A stretch of 64,000 nt of DNA from Bremia lactucae (GCF_004359215.1 NC_090619.1:6023005-6087004); one strand, 5' to 3'; shown: positions 21,263 to 33,480, counted from the stretch's first letter. Numbers and translations: made by a program. The notes: generated by a model from the sequence alone, not told the origin.

Positions 21263-24200
21263 AACAAGGTGGCGGCTTCGATGGAGCCGCCACGGGCAAG
21301 GACAAGCGTTTATGACAACGGACAACGGTCGGCGTAAGGGACGCCAAAAACCGGTCAAGGCCAACAGCACCTGTAACTACTTTGGGTAGCATGGGCATTG
21401 GATCGCTAAGTGCCCCGTGCGAATTCGCGAGAACACAGAACGACAGCGGCTACAGCGTGCAAACGTCGCGCAGAGTGAAGACGACTCTGACGATTATCTT
21501 TTTTTCGGTTGGTGGACATTTGAAGACTACCAAGTCAAGTTGCATATGGCTGGTCGATTTAGGTACGACACAGCACATGACGTACTCGAAACAGTTCATG
21601 AAGAATTTCAAGGGTATTTCTCCGGTGGACGTTCACTTAGCAGACGATGGTGTTGTCCAGGCAGTCGGGACTGGTAACATCGTGATGTATATGAAGACTC
21701 CGCATGGAACCAAGAAGGAAGTGCTTTGAGGAGTATGGCATATTCCGAAATTATCGCGCAATCTCTTCTCCGTTGGACGCTTTACGAAGGACGTGGGTCC
21801 AGTCACGTTTGAAAGTGACGGATGCTTTGCTAAAGCAAAAGGATTGCAGTGAAAACTTGGATCCCGTGAGGGTAAAGGGCTGTTTAGGCTATGCACGACG
21901 CTCGTCGGCACTGACGAAGCCAATGTGACAAGCTCGTCGGGATGCCATGGGGACACCACTTCGTACCTCTGGCATCTTCGACTTAGACACATTAGATATA
22001 GTGGTCTAGACACTATCGTCAAAAGGAACTATGGTGTTGACATTGATCTTGCGTCGGTCAATCAGTGGGAGCTGTGCGATCGTTGTGCGATTGGCAAACA
22101 AACGCGAGTGAGTTTGATGCAAAAGTCACCACATCATGCAAAGAAACTGTTGGAAGTTATTCACAGTGATGTGTGTAGACCTATGCAGTCAACAACTTTT
22201 AGCGGCAAGCGGTACTTCTCACTTTCACGGATGAGTACTCGCACTTTACCACGGTATCTCTGCTGCGAAACGAATCTGAAGGTTTTTGGATGCCATGCAT
22301 AGCTTACAGTACTTAAGGAAAAGCGAAGCAAATTTGAAGCTTGGTCGGTACGCTGTCGGTTTCTTGGCTACTCAGAGCATAAAAGTTGAGAGTGGTCGTG
22401 TGCTTGTCAGTCGCGACGCAAAGTTTATGGAAAATACGTTTGATAGTGGGAAGCGCGACCGGCGCTATAATGAGGTCGTTATTCAAGATGATGATGAAGC
22501 GACTGAACAGGACTCCCCACAACACGACCAAACCGATCACGAAAATGAAGAATCTGCGCAGAATGAAGAATTTGAGCCTGGCAGAAAGCGACACCAAAGG
22601 ACCCAATCGCTCGAAAAAGCGACTGAAGCGCCAAGGCCCAAACGACACAGTCAATATCAATCGCTTGAAGAAATGTCAGCTACAGCTCAAGACTTCGAGG
22701 CTGCGTACGTTGTGGATTTTCAGTGCGAGAAATGCCAACCACGTTCAAGTTGGCGACGGTATCCAATGACGCAGCTAAAAAAATGGAAGGAAGCGTGCAG
22801 CTTGGAAATGGACTCGCTACAAAAGAACAAGACTTAGACACTTGTGCCCCTGCCGTTAGGATGTAAGGCAATCGGCAACCGATGGGTATTTCGAGTTAAG
22901 GAAAACCAAGCTGGTGAAGTTGAGCGATACAAGGCGCGCCTTGTGGCGAAAGGTTTCGCACAAAATTCGGCATCGACTATAAGAAACGTTTGCGTCGGTG
23001 GCGAAGTTTTAATCGATCCGGATTTTGCTAAGTTCTGGCTGCCAAGTACGGACTTACGGTCCATCGAATGGATGTGATAACAGCATTTCTTAATGGTCAG
23101 CTCGACGGAGATATTTACATGACGCAGCCTGATGGCTTCAGTGATACAGCCAATCCAGGTTACGTGTGCAAGTTACAACGGTCGCTGTACGGTCTGAAGC
23201 AATCACCTCTCATGTGGAACAAGACAATTGACGACTTTATGCTGGGACTGGAATTCAAGAAGTGTGAATCCGATCACTGCATCTACATTTAGATGCAGTG
23301 ATCGGATTCACACTTCTTAAATTCCAGTCCTAGCATAACCTGATTTTTGTTGCATGATACGTCGATGACTTATATTGGCTAGCAGTACCAGCAAGATGCT
23401 ACAAGAAACTAAGTTAGCCCTGAGCCACATATTTGAGATGACGGATATGGGCCAGCTCAAGTAATTTCCTGAAATTGAAATTGAGCAAGACTTTGAGATT
23501 GGGGCACTCACGATGCGGCAGACCAAGTTTGCATGTAATATTTTAGCGAAGTTCAACATGGACAACAGTAAGGCCGTTAGGACGCCCCAGGGTCCAGGAC
23601 TCAAGCTGACCAAGTCCATGTGCGAAGGCGGATGCAAGCACAGTGAAACTATGGTCGGTGTGCCGTATCGAAATGCTGTCGGTTGCCTGATACATTATGG
23701 TTGGCACACGCCAGGATCTCGCTGCGGCAGTTGGAGTACTTGGCCAATTTGTTGCAGACCCATGCCCAACACACTGGCAAGCACTCAAAAGGGTTTTCAG
23801 GTATATATAAGGTACAAGGACTCACGAAACTCGATGCCGTGGCATCGAGTTTCAAGCAGCAACTCATAATGGACTGCAAGGGTTTTCGGATGCGGACTGG
23901 GCCGGAGAGACGATGTCACGAAGAAGCACAAGCGGCTACGCTTTTATGATGAGTGGCGGGTGTGTCAGCTGGAAGATCAAGAAACAGCATACGGTGACTC
24001 TATCATCTACAGAAGCTGAGTACATGGCACTGTCAGAGGCGACACAAGAGGCAGTATGGCTTAAAACATTTCTGTGCGAGCTCGGTGAGATGTCCACGGA
24101 TAGAGCGGTCAAGATTTATGAATATAACCAAGGCTCAATTGCAATGGCAAAGAATCCAGAGTATCACAAGCAAAACAAGCACATCGACATTCGATATTAT

Positions 24201-24417
24201 TTTGTATACGACAAGGTTAAAGACGGTCAAGTGATTCTCGAATATATTTCTTCTCTCGACATGCTGGCCGATATGACCAAGCCAATTCCAGCGACACAGT
24301 TTTGCGTACTTCGTGGCAAGCTCGGGATACAAGGCCCAAGAGCTGTCGAGTCGAGTGGGAGTGTTCTTAAGGACGCTGTGAAAAAGGCGTCTCATGCAGC
24401 AAGCAGGCCAAAGGCGG
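21263..24417 (+). pseudogene. Copia-B gag-pol, broken, integrase core deleted
   Basis: A degraded knuckle (CNYFG, stop, HGHWIAKC) lies near 21370-21415. The protease active site reads LVDLGTTQHMT (D-L-G instead of D-S-G) near 21545-21580. GAG_pre-integrase (YLWHLRLRHIRYSGL) is near 21963. The integrase start (IHSDVCRPMQSTTFSGKRYF) breaks at about 22260 and resumes at LKVFGCHA, so the catalytic core is gone. RT covers 22760-23420 ([55 protein letters not shown] near 23360). RNase H covers 23890-24330 (SRRSTSGYAFM, STEAEYMAL, NKHIDIRYYFV, LADMTKPIP). Confidence 0.88.
23237..23338. repeat. Long perfect-type hairpin inside Copia-B RT
   Basis: Two 48-base arms (23237-23284 and 23291-23338) are reverse complements with 2 mismatches, around a 6-base loop (ACATTT). 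The left arm is normal RT coding (LEFKKCESDHC); the right arm is its inverted copy, placed just before the YVDD segment. Confidence 0.93.
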
Positions 24418-24595
24418 GTACCGGCAGATACCGGTAATGACGTCAGTTGATGACGTCAGAAGCTTCTAGAATATTTCAGAAGCGCTAATTGGCTAGAAGT
24501 AATGGTTGGCTTAGAGGTAACAAGCAATAGGTTTGCGAACTAAGTCCTTTAATATATTTACTTTGCATTTTGCCAACTAGTGCTCACTTGACCTT
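24418..24595 (+). repeat. Copia-B 3' LTR fragment
   Basis: It follows the RNase H end of the plus-strand Copia-B. TGACGTCA occurs at 24438 and 24451. It runs to GTGCTCACTTGACC, a point shared with the minus-strand LTR near 26310, and then passes straight into minus-strand RT sequence. Confidence 0.72.
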
Positions 24596-24599
24596 TTCA

Positions 24600-26300
24600 T
24601 TACTGCTAGCCAAAATTAAGTCATCGACGTAAAGCGCAACAAAGATCATATCTTGCCTACCACGCTTCATTTAGACGCAGTGGCCAGATTCGCATTTCTT
24701 GAACTCGAGCCCTAGCATAAAATCATCGAGGGGCTTCTTCCACATGCGAGGCGACTGCTTCAGCACGTACACTGACCGTTCTAGTTTGCACACATAGTCC
24801 GGATTGATTGCATCATTGAAGCCATCTGGCTGCGCCATGTTGATGTCCTCGTCGAGCTGGCCGTTGAGGTACGCTGTCTTTACGTCTATCCGATGGACAG
24901 TAAGTCCGTACTTGGCAGCCAAACTGAGCAGAATCCGAATAGATGTAAACTTGGCCACAGGCGCAAACGTTTCTTCGTAGTCAATGCCAAACTTCTGTGC
25001 AAAGCCTTTAGCCACTAGACGCGCCTTGTGTCGCTCCACTATACCGTCTTGATTTTCTTTGACGCGAAACACTTACCGATTGCCTATTGGCTTGCGCCCT
25101 TTTGGTAGCGGCACAAGCGTCCATGTCTTGTTCTTTTGAAGCGATTCCATTTCCGAGTTGCATACTTCTTGCCACTTGGCTGCGTCGCTGGATTCCATCG
25201 CCGACTTGAACGTGGTCGGCATTTCTCCCACTGAATCCACAACGTACGCAGCCTCAAAATCGTGTGCCGTAGCAGACATTTCTTTTACTGATTGGTATCT
25301 ACTGTGTCGCTTAGACGTTGGAATTTCAGCTGCTTTTTCGAGCGATTGAGTCCTTTCGTGCCGCTTGGTGCCAGGCTCCATTTCTTCGCTCTGCTCACAT
25401 TCTTCATTCTCTTGATCAGTTTCTTCGAGTTGTGGAGAGTCGTCATCGGCCAATTCATCAGCCTCTTGAACAACAATCGCGCTATTCTGGCGGACGCATC
25501 TCTCACTGTCAAACATGTCTTCCATAAATTTTGCATCAAACTCACTAGTACACGGCCATTCTCAATCTTTCTTCGAAACGATATGCTTTTTCATGCTTCG
25601 AGTAGCCGAGAAATGGACAGCGTACCGTTCGAGAGTCAATCTTGCGACGTTTTTCCTTTGGAACTGTTACAAATGCATGGCAGCCAAACACCTTTAGATT
25701 TGCCAGCGCTGGTTTCCTCCCGGTCCAAACCTGATATAGTGACTTTTCCATACAATACCTCGCGTTGGACAGCGGTAGCGAAGGAAGGTAGCGGTCATGA
25801 ATGCTTCGCCCCAATACGATTTCGGCAGTCCAGCGAGCTCAAGCATACATCTTGCGCAATTCACGAGTGTACGATTCATGCGTTCGCCCCCCCCCCCTAT
25901 TCAGTTGCGAGCGTAGGGTAGCGTGAATTTTTGCTCAATACCACGACGCTTGCAGAACTTGGCCAATACGCTCGAAGTGTTTTCACCACCGTTGTCTCAA
26001 CGAAGAGTTTTGACAACTCCGCCGGTCTAAGTCTCAGTGAACGCAACAAACTTGGCGAGCTTGTTTGAGACCTCCGACTTGCTTCGTAACAAGAACACTG
26101 GTAAAGTGCGAGTACTCATCTGTAAATGTGACGAAGTACCACTTACCGCTAAAAGTCGCTGACTGCATAGGACCGCTCACGTCACTCTGAATGACTTCTA
26201 GCAGCTTATTTGCGTGATGAGGCGACTTTTGCATGAAGCTCACTCGCGTTTATTTGCCAGGTGCGCAACCATCGCACAGCTCCCACTGTTTGACTTATGC
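24600..26300 (-). pseudogene. Copia-B pol, minus strand: integrase to RT
   Basis: Reading from 26300 down: GAG_pre-integrase end (QWELCDGCAPGK), integrase start (MQKSPHHANKLLEVIQSDVSGPM, FTDEYSHFTSVLV, 26243-26080), then the integrase end (NRTLVNCARCMLELAGLPKSYW, 25879-25820; KVFGCHAFVTVPKEKRRKID, 25710-25630). An acidic linker covers 25525-25080. RT lies at 25072-24600 ([46 protein letters not shown], then YVDDLILASS near 24625). RNase H is missing because of the junction with the plus-strand LTR. A run of C at 25887-25897 disrupts the integrase region. Confidence 0.87.
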
Positions 26301-26309
26301 TAAGGTCAA

Positions 26310-26530
26310 GTGAGCACTACTTGGCGAAATGCAAAGTGAATATATTAAGGTCCTTAGTTCGCAACCTATAGCTACCTCGAAGCCAATCATTGATTCTCCA
26401 ATCATAGCTCATAGAACCTTCTAGAAACTACTGACGTCATCTACTAACGTCATCCCCATGACGTCACACTGTGACGTCATTACCGGTATATAATGGTAAT
26501 TATGGGTACTATCTTGATGTAGTCGAGTCG
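26310..26530 (-). repeat. Copia-B LTR, minus orientation
   Basis: The reverse complement matches the LTRs at 21.1 and 24.4 kb. TGACGTCA lies at 26432, 26459 and 26472, with a one-base variant TAACGTCA at 26445, all spaced 13-14 bases apart. Coding flanks on both sides are minus-strand copia, the RNase H end above and integrase below. It therefore joins two consecutive minus-strand copies. Confidence 0.75.
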
Positions 26531-26544
26531 CTTCCTAGCTAACA

Positions 26545-26695
26545 CTCTCACTCGACTCGACGATTAGGGAGACGCTTGAATACCAAGTTTGCTCCGAAGC
26601 ACACAAAACTGCGTCGCTGGAATAGGCTTCGTCATGATATCAGCTAACTTGTCCAGAGTGGAGACATACTCCAATATCACTCTACAACACAGCGT
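26545..26695 (-). pseudogene. Copia-B RNase H C-terminal end, minus strand
   Basis: The reverse complement reads ILEYVSTLDKLADIMTKPIP and ATQFCVLRSKLGIQ, the usual C-terminus of a copia polyprotein, then a stop and the LTR. It matches 24235-24330 of the plus-strand copy. Confidence 0.75.
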
Positions 26696-26744
26696 CTAAA
26701 TGACGCTTGTGCGACTCTATTGCTCAGCCCGTTCTCGGGCCCTA

Positions 26745-27385
26745 CTATGCACGAATACACAGGATCCGGGACTCAAGCTGACAAAAAAAAGCTTATGTGC
26801 GAAGGAGGTTGCAAACACAACGAGTCCATGGCTGGGGTACCATATAGAAATGCTGTCGGCTACCTGATGTACTTTACGGTCGATACACGCCCCGATCTCG
26901 CTGCGGTAGTAGCAGTGATCAGCCAATTTGCTACAGTTTTATGTCCGACACACTAGCAAGCACTCACGAGAGTATTCAGGTATATACAAGGCACAAATTG
27001 CATGGTATCAAGTTTCAAGCATCAAGTGACAAGGGACTTCAAGGCTACACGGATGCAGACTGGGCTGGAGACACAGAGTCAAGAAGAAGCACCAGTGGCA
27101 TTTTTGATGAGCGGCGGATGTATCAGCTGGAAAAGCAAGAAGCAGCGCACTGTGGCACTTCGTCTACGGAAGTCGAACACATGGCGTTGCCAGAAGTAGC
27201 ACAAGAAGCGGTGTGGCTAAAGGCATTTCTGTGTGAGCTCGTTGAGATGTCGAGAAGCGATGCGGTCAAGATCTATGAGGACAACCAAGGCTCAATAGCA
27301 TTGGCCGAGAATCCGACATTCTACAAACGCATCAAGCACATTGATACGTCAACTTGCAAAAGTGCGTCATAGGGGTCCCTGAGAT
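26745..27385 (+). pseudogene. Copia-B RNase H fragment, plus strand
   Basis: CEGGCKHNESMAGVPYRNAV, VDTRPDLAAVVAVISQFATV, GLQGYTDADWAGDTESRRST, WLKAFLCELVEM and KIYEDNQGSIALAENP correspond to copia RNase H in order, with frame changes near 26940 and 27100. It stops at about 27385 at the boundary with Gypsy-II copy B. Confidence 0.8.
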
Positions 27386-27386
27386 A

Positions 27387-29650
27387 CCTGTACTGGGCTG
27401 CATCGTTGGTACACATGGTGTACGAGCAGACCTAGACGAGTAAAATTGGTAAAGGAATGGCCGATCCCACGGCATGTGAAGGATTCGCGCCAATTCCTAG
27501 GGCTCGCTAATAACTTGCATAAGTATAGCAAGAAATATGCGGAGCAAACTAAACCATTATCTGATCTCCTTAAAAAGATACAGAATGGGTTTGGTTAAAA
27601 GAACAAGAAGATGCATTCACATCAGTAAAGCAATCTCTTGTTATGCCCCGGTCTTGGCATTGCCAGACGCGAATACGCCTTTTCGCGTCATCTGCGATGC
27701 AATTAATTTTGCAATTGGCAGCGCGCTCATGCAGTAGGATGACGGCAACGTTGACCGTGTCATCTCTTATCAGTCCCGGCTTTTAAAAGCCTTGGAACTG
27801 AATTACCCGCTGCATGACAAAGAGCTACTTTCAATAAAATACGCTCTTGTCAAGTTTCGCGTGCACCTTCTGGGCACCGAACCATTCGTGTTTTGTACGG
27901 ATCACGCATCACTGCGGACCGCAATAAACTCACCGCACCTCTCGCCTAGAATGGCAAGATGACTTACATTCTTGTCTGAATTTGAATTCAAAGTTAAATA
28001 CAAGCCGGGTAAGTCGAATGTCTTGGCTGACGCTTTACCGCGCAGACCAGACTTCGAGGTAAGACACCAGGAATGTGTGTCTAGTGCCAAAGCACAATTT
28101 CAGCCGTCAACGTTGGCAGCCATGAAGGCATACCACGTGATGAGCTCTTAGCCTCTGAAATAAAAGAGAGCTACATTCTGGACGACCATTGTCGCCTGCT
28201 GTTGGATCACTTTGGTGGACGAAAGGTAACCCTTTCGTTGCACCTGGAAGCTAAGCTATATCGCTTTAGCTACAACGATGGCATGTTATAGCGCATCAGC
28301 TGTCACCTTGTGATCTCTTGAGAATCTATGTGCCGCATGACACAGATCTCAAGCTAGTGACCCTTCACGAGCTCCATGATGATCCATCTAGTGGGCATGT
28401 GGGCCGTGTAAAGACATTCTAACGAGTGTCACAGGAATTTTGGCGGCCACACCTATATCGATGGGTGGCCAACTATATTTTCTCTTGCGAACAGTGTCAG
28501 CGCGTTAAGCCTGCACCGTCCAGCAGTGAGACACTGAAGCCTCTACCGATTTCAATGGATTATTCGAAGCCGGTTAGTCTGGACTGTGTGACATGTTTGC
28601 ATGCCGCCCGATCACAAGGGTCGGACAAGGCTCGTCGTCTTTGTAGACAGACTGAGCAAAATGGCGCATTAAGCACCATGTACAACATCGATCACAGACA
28701 AGGAGGCAGCTCTCTTGTTCCTGGGTCATGTATACTGACTACCCGGGATGCCCGAGTCCATAGTATCGGACCGGGATCCATATTTTACGTCTGATTTTTG
28801 GCGACATGTATTCGAGCTGCTAAGTAGCAAGCTCCACATGTCAAACGCAGATCATCCCCAGACTGATGGCCAAACAGAACGTGCCAATCGGGTCGTGGTG
28901 CATGTCTTACGCACTATAGCAACTCCCATAGAGTGGAGGAAGCAATTGCCCTTTGTGGAGTTCGCTATAAATAACAGTGTCCACACAGTGCGGGTGAGAC
29001 ACCGTTTTATATTAACGGACTGCGCCATCCTCGGACGCAAGTCTCGTTTGTGCGCAGCCCGAGTCTTAGTGGGGGAGGGCCCCTCACTATGCTCGGTGCG
29101 AAAGAGGGACAAAGTTTCGTTAACATGACGATGACCCGCGAGGGTATCATCTCAACGACAGAAACTTGCCCTAGTGACCCTGCCAGTTTAGCAGTGGTCA
29201 ATAAAACTACGTCCTATGACCGACCTCTCGGCGGTGTCATAGGCGAGTTTGATGCTCAAAGCGTGAGCGAGGCTCAACACTTTGTGGATGAGCGATTAGC
29301 CATCACACGTAAAGTCCGTGACGCAATGGCAAGCGCACAAGGCAAGCAAAAATAATATGCGGTCCGAAATGGTCGGAAAAATAATGGATGCTATAGAGTG
29401 AGGGAAAAAGTACTATTATGTACTGCTACCCTACCTAAGAATGCAATTTGTGTACTACCTGGAGGTACTACGAAGTTGTTGCCGCGTTTCATTGGGTCCT
29501 TTACGGTGGTAGAAGAGGTTGAAGACCTAGATTGTAGGCTCATCCTTCCCCCGTATATGAAGACGCGCCCAATTGGGTAAACATTTATTATGTACAAATT
29601 CAATTATAATTTACGTGGATCGCCTGAACCGATATGTAGACCCAAATGAG
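27387..29650 (+). pseudogene. Gypsy-II copy B pol: RT tail, RNase H, integrase, C-terminal module
   Basis: It begins in the post-catalytic RT segment (LGCIVGTHGVRADLD), equivalent to about 7801 in copy A. RNase H and integrase follow at 27610-29200, with one mismatch to copy A. A leader to the C-terminal module (SEAQHFVDERLAITRKVRDAMASAQGKQK) lies at 29260-29352, and the module itself (RFIGSFTVVEEVEDL) at 29480-29560, with a 27-base insertion near 29575. LTR, gag, protease and the RT core are absent. Confidence 0.87.
27610..29200 (+). repeat. Near-identical duplicated tract, copy B (pair at 8022-9612)
   Basis: This is the partner of the 8022-9612 tract: 1591 bases without indel, one mismatch at 29102. 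The region just before (27510-27609) and after (29201-29350) is visibly more diverged from copy A. Confidence 0.92.
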
Positions 29651-29662
29651 GTCACATACCCT

Positions 29663-30450
29663 CATCCGTCTATGGAGACCGATGATGATGCCGACTGTGA
29701 GTCGAGCGTCGATCGGGCAAGGAGGCGATGATGTGAAAAACTTTCAGCCGAATGAATCCTCCCACCACCAAAAAGGACTCGGAGAGCGAGGGATACCACG
29801 CGCATAAATGCGGATCCCTCATCATCAACTTCTGCAGGATGTCAAGCCGAAGTTTCAGGCGTTCATAACCCTGACGATCCTTCGCGCGGACATCCTGAAA
29901 ATTCGAGGTTAGTCGCAAGACTTGACTCTCGGGATCCCCAGTTCGTCGTTCGGCAGCGCTTGACGCCTGCGACTGAATGGACGAAAATAAGGCAGCCGCG
30001 ATTAAGTGAGAGATCGCCACTACTATCGGGCGCCGCCTGCACTAATGATTGCGGGTGGGAATCAACGCTTCCTTGTTGGAAGGTTGCTTGCCCACCGCTT
30101 CGAGAGGCAAAGGTATCAGAACCTCGTCCAATGAAGAGGTAACCCGAAGAGTTTAAATTCTTGGGAACCAATCGATACCCTTTGTATTGACGTGCCCGGC
30201 TTGGTGACTGCCTATGGAAAGGAGCACCAGCTGAGGCCTCTTCGCTAGTCTCAAATGGACTAGCAGAAGTAGCGTAGTGAGAAGAAACAGGGGAGTCAGT
30301 ACCGCCAATGATTTCTTTCACAAGCAAGCGGGCGAAATTAATTCGCTGCGACCGCTGTTTCATCGCATCGAAATGCGGATGAATGCGGCGCAAGAATTCC
30401 GCCTCGTATTGGTCGGGCGTTTCATTTAAACGCAACACGACCGGAATCGG
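29663..30450 (-). pseudogene. Gypsy-II antisense ORF, copy B
   Basis: A 191-codon uninterrupted minus frame (30438-29863) and an overlapping second frame (30020-29670) lie antisense to and beyond pol. Upper part: LRLNETPDQYEAEFLRRIHP, HFDAMKQRSQRINFARLLVK, SSHYATSASPFETSEEASAG. Lower part in the second frame: SSAAERRTGDPESQVLRL, DRQGYERLKLRLDILQKLMM. The lower part matches copy A at 10330-10596. No domain is recognised. The composition is plausible for a protein, and the position mirrors the Gypsy-I antisense ORF, but the two show no obvious sequence similarity. Confidence 0.45.
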
Positions 30451-30799
30451 GAAAATACGCCCAAGCGATTTCCCCTGAACTTTTTATGAATTAAAGACGC
30501 CGTGATAATTATTAGCGTCTAGAAGCGCTCTTCGAGCGACGCTATTGGCCCGTATACACGAGGTCATTGAGATGGGGGGGCATAAGTGAAATGCCACCCG
30601 CCACATAGCCACGTTTGATACGATTAGCTTGTGACACCTACTGACCACTTCACGTGTCGTCGGCGGAGCTTTATACTCAGAATCCTATATGTCAGAGCCA
30701 TTATCGATAATGGTCTGAGCAACAGACGTTGTTGTGGCTTTATTCAACGGCGAAGCGCCTGCGCCTTCGTGGGCAGCGCTCATATTAATGGCGGCTGCG
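30451..30799. other. Spacer without recognisable gene
   Basis: The stretch contains a G run near 30574 and no LTR terminus, splice structure or TE domain that I can identify. It may be leftover Gypsy-II 3' sequence. Confidence 0.4.
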
Positions 30800-31489
30800 C
30801 TATCCAGCGAGACGACGAGACAGCATTTGTAAATTTTGCCTTCTCCATGTTATGAGCAATGAGAGAAGTTTAAATGGGCATAATGCGTCATTATCCTTCC
30901 TCATTAGCTCGTCCTCGCCGTTGCGATTTCGAAACAGCGTCAGATCCCCGTCCTCCACTGTTCCTAGCGGCTGGCCGATCGTTTTGCTCAGTGTATCTAG
31001 GCACTGGACGTGGAGCACTACACTCATAGGCGTAGTGGCCCGTCTTGTTTTGACAATGATTGCATTTTTGACGATTTTGCATTTTCGCAATCGTTTATAA
31101 CTTGAAAAGCGATAATTCTTCCTCTCTACATAGACGAGAGGTCCGTGGGTTTTGAACCTCCGTTTTCTTGTCGTCTCGGAGTACGAATAGCTCCAGAGTC
31201 TTCGAAGACTGTTTAAGACTGACGTCTTTCTGATCGCTATAGAGATCGCTTGGTCGAGCGACTCTAGCTCAAGCCGTAATAGGTGATTCTTGACAGGACC
31301 GTCTGCAAGACCTTGAATAAAAAACACATTACGTGAATTTGTTCATCAATTGGATGACTCACGATACAACTGACCAGGTATCGTGTATGCTGGGCAAAGC
31401 GTGATAGATCACACTTGCCCTGCTTCAAATCTAATACATAATGAAAATGACGTATAACATAGTAAGGATGACTCACGATACAAAGGACC
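30800..31489 (-). pseudogene. Gypsy-I gag fragment, minus strand
   Basis: Minus frames read LDLKQGKCDLSRFAQHTRYL, VLQTVLSRITYYGLS and FIQGLADGPVKNHLLRLELE, then a knuckle CNHCQNKTGHYAYEC that has one extra residue between the second Cys and the His. The part 30913-31489 is the inverted, about 98 percent identical partner of 35335-35911. At 31490 it is cut by plus-strand RNase H. Confidence 0.82.
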
Positions 31490-33480
31490 TCGCCAAGTAT
31501 TGGCGATTGCGGATCATGACAGACCAATTTATGTTGTCTATGACGCCAGCGATTTCGCAATCGGCTGTGCGTTAATGCACTTTTATAGAGCAGGCGTAAA
31601 TCGCGTCGTCTTCTATTAGCCGCGTCAGCTATCCGGTGCATGACAGGAACTCCGTGCCATGCAATACGCACTGGCTAAGTTTATGGTTTATCGATTAGAA
31701 GATAGGTCGTCGACAGTCTACACCTTTAATAATAAAGGCGAGATGTTGTCTTCCTTCGCGGAATTTAACTTCCTCGTGAAATATCAGCCAGGACAACTGA
31801 ATTTCGTCGCTGATGCACTTTCGCGCCAGCCTGATTTTGAGCCGCTGCACCAGTCACTAGTGTGGAAAAGCCTACTGCTTGTACATTATATTAAACGTTC
31901 CGTCCTCAACATTATTTGCCGACGTCAGAAAATGCTATATAGAAGATAAGTTTCTTAAAGTCTAATGAAACACCTCAGAGATCCATCACAAAAATTCCTA
32001 AAAGGAATCTTAATATTTTATCGATCTTAAGCAGATCCATACACAACACGAAATGATTAACTGTATTATTCAGCCGTTGCCGGTGACACACCTTGTGTTG
32101 TCATTCCCGCTCACAATGTGAGGGGGAATCACAATGATATGTGATTGCGCATTATGTATGAGTATCACGATGCATCAATAAGTGGGCATTGCGACCGTCA
32201 AAAGAGTAATTCGCGATTTCATTCCTCGCCCCTATGAGGCCGCGCGCAAGTACATACGTGCTTGCAAATATTTCAACGGTTGAAGATCTTCATCGCGTGC
32301 TCCGTTACAACTCTACCTATCACGGAAGAGTGTTGGCATGGACTTCGACACGGGCTTCTCGAAGACGCTCACTATTAAATTGGCATTCTTGTATTCGTAA
32401 ACCAATTCAGCAAGATTGTACATCTTGTTTACAGTCCCAGAGTCAATTACAGCCGAAAGCTGTGATCGTGTCTTTGTCGACACGATATTTCGACTCCAGG
32501 GTTTACCCCCGTAAACTGCTATTTGATCGAGATCCCCGGTTCATGTAGGCGTTTTTGGCAATCCATTTTCCGTTCACTTGGAACGCGATTGGAAATGCCA
32601 ACTTTTGTCCGTCCTTAAAACAAATGGTGAGACCGAACGTGCGAATCGGGTCCTCGAGAATTCGTCTAATCGTTCACAAGTTAAAGTGAGTTCTTGCCGA
32701 TGGCATAATTTGCCATAATCGATTCGATGCATGCATCAACAAAGCATACAATGTTCTTCGTGAATGGCTCCGGCATCACGCACACTCACCGTGGTAGACT
32801 GTAACTCTAGCTCAAGGGGGCGAGACTCGCTCGAGAAATACCGACTTGACTCTTCTCATTACACATTGACTCACAGTCAATGTGAACATATCGATGTTAA
32901 TATAAGTAACATCGAAGACGACAAGTTCAGCAAAAGCATGGAGGCTATTGCTGACTTTGATAGCAACAATGATGATATACTCAGCATCGACCATGACGAT
33001 ACCAGTGAGAGCAATGACGCTGTCAGTGAAGAGGAGAATTACATCTCCGCGGTGCACAGCAAGGGCACTGAGAACAAAAAGAAACCGAGTCAGCAGGAGA
33101 ATTCCTGCTGACTCGAAAAGCAGTGGTTCGCTTCGTGCATGATTCCATCGCTGATGCGGTGGATCGACAAAAATGGAATGCAGATGGAACTGGAGGAGCA
33201 AACGTTATTTAATTAAATTGGCGATGTAGTTCTTTCTACGACAAATCTACCTAAATGTGTAGTGATGAATGTGGTCCGTAAAAAAATACCGCCCAAGTAT
33301 ACTGGCCCGTTTCGCGTATTGCACCACCAGCAATGTATACGCAATCGAACTGCCTGGTACGATGCGCACGCGTCCTTCCTTTTACGTCAAACGTCTCCAT
33401 TCGTACCACCTATACGAGGCTTCTTCCGGTTTAAAAGACACCGTTACGGTCCAAGGCATCCGCCAAAGACTGATGATACG
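31490..33480 (+). pseudogene. Gypsy-I copy I-2: RNase H, integrase, C-terminal module
   Basis: RNase H at 31494-31950 (LAIADHDRPIYVVYDASDFA, MQYALAKFMVYRLED, FNFLVKYQPGQLNFVADALS). The integrase at 32100-32690 is heavily frameshifted (VIVSLSTRYFDS, FDRDPRFM). An acidic linker with EENYISAVHSKGTENKKK ends at 33109. The C-terminal module at 33270-33440 reads YTGPFRVLHHQQ and, in the next frame, VYAIELPGTMRTRPSFYVKR. It has no RT; its 5' end abuts an inverted gag. Confidence 0.82.

Noticed and set aside
22313..22769. Second frames of 115-127 codons over the Copia-B acidic linker
   Set aside because: The linker of the pol frame (QDDDEATEQDSPQHDQTDHE) accounts for the composition; the other frames are basic or hydrophobic shadows.
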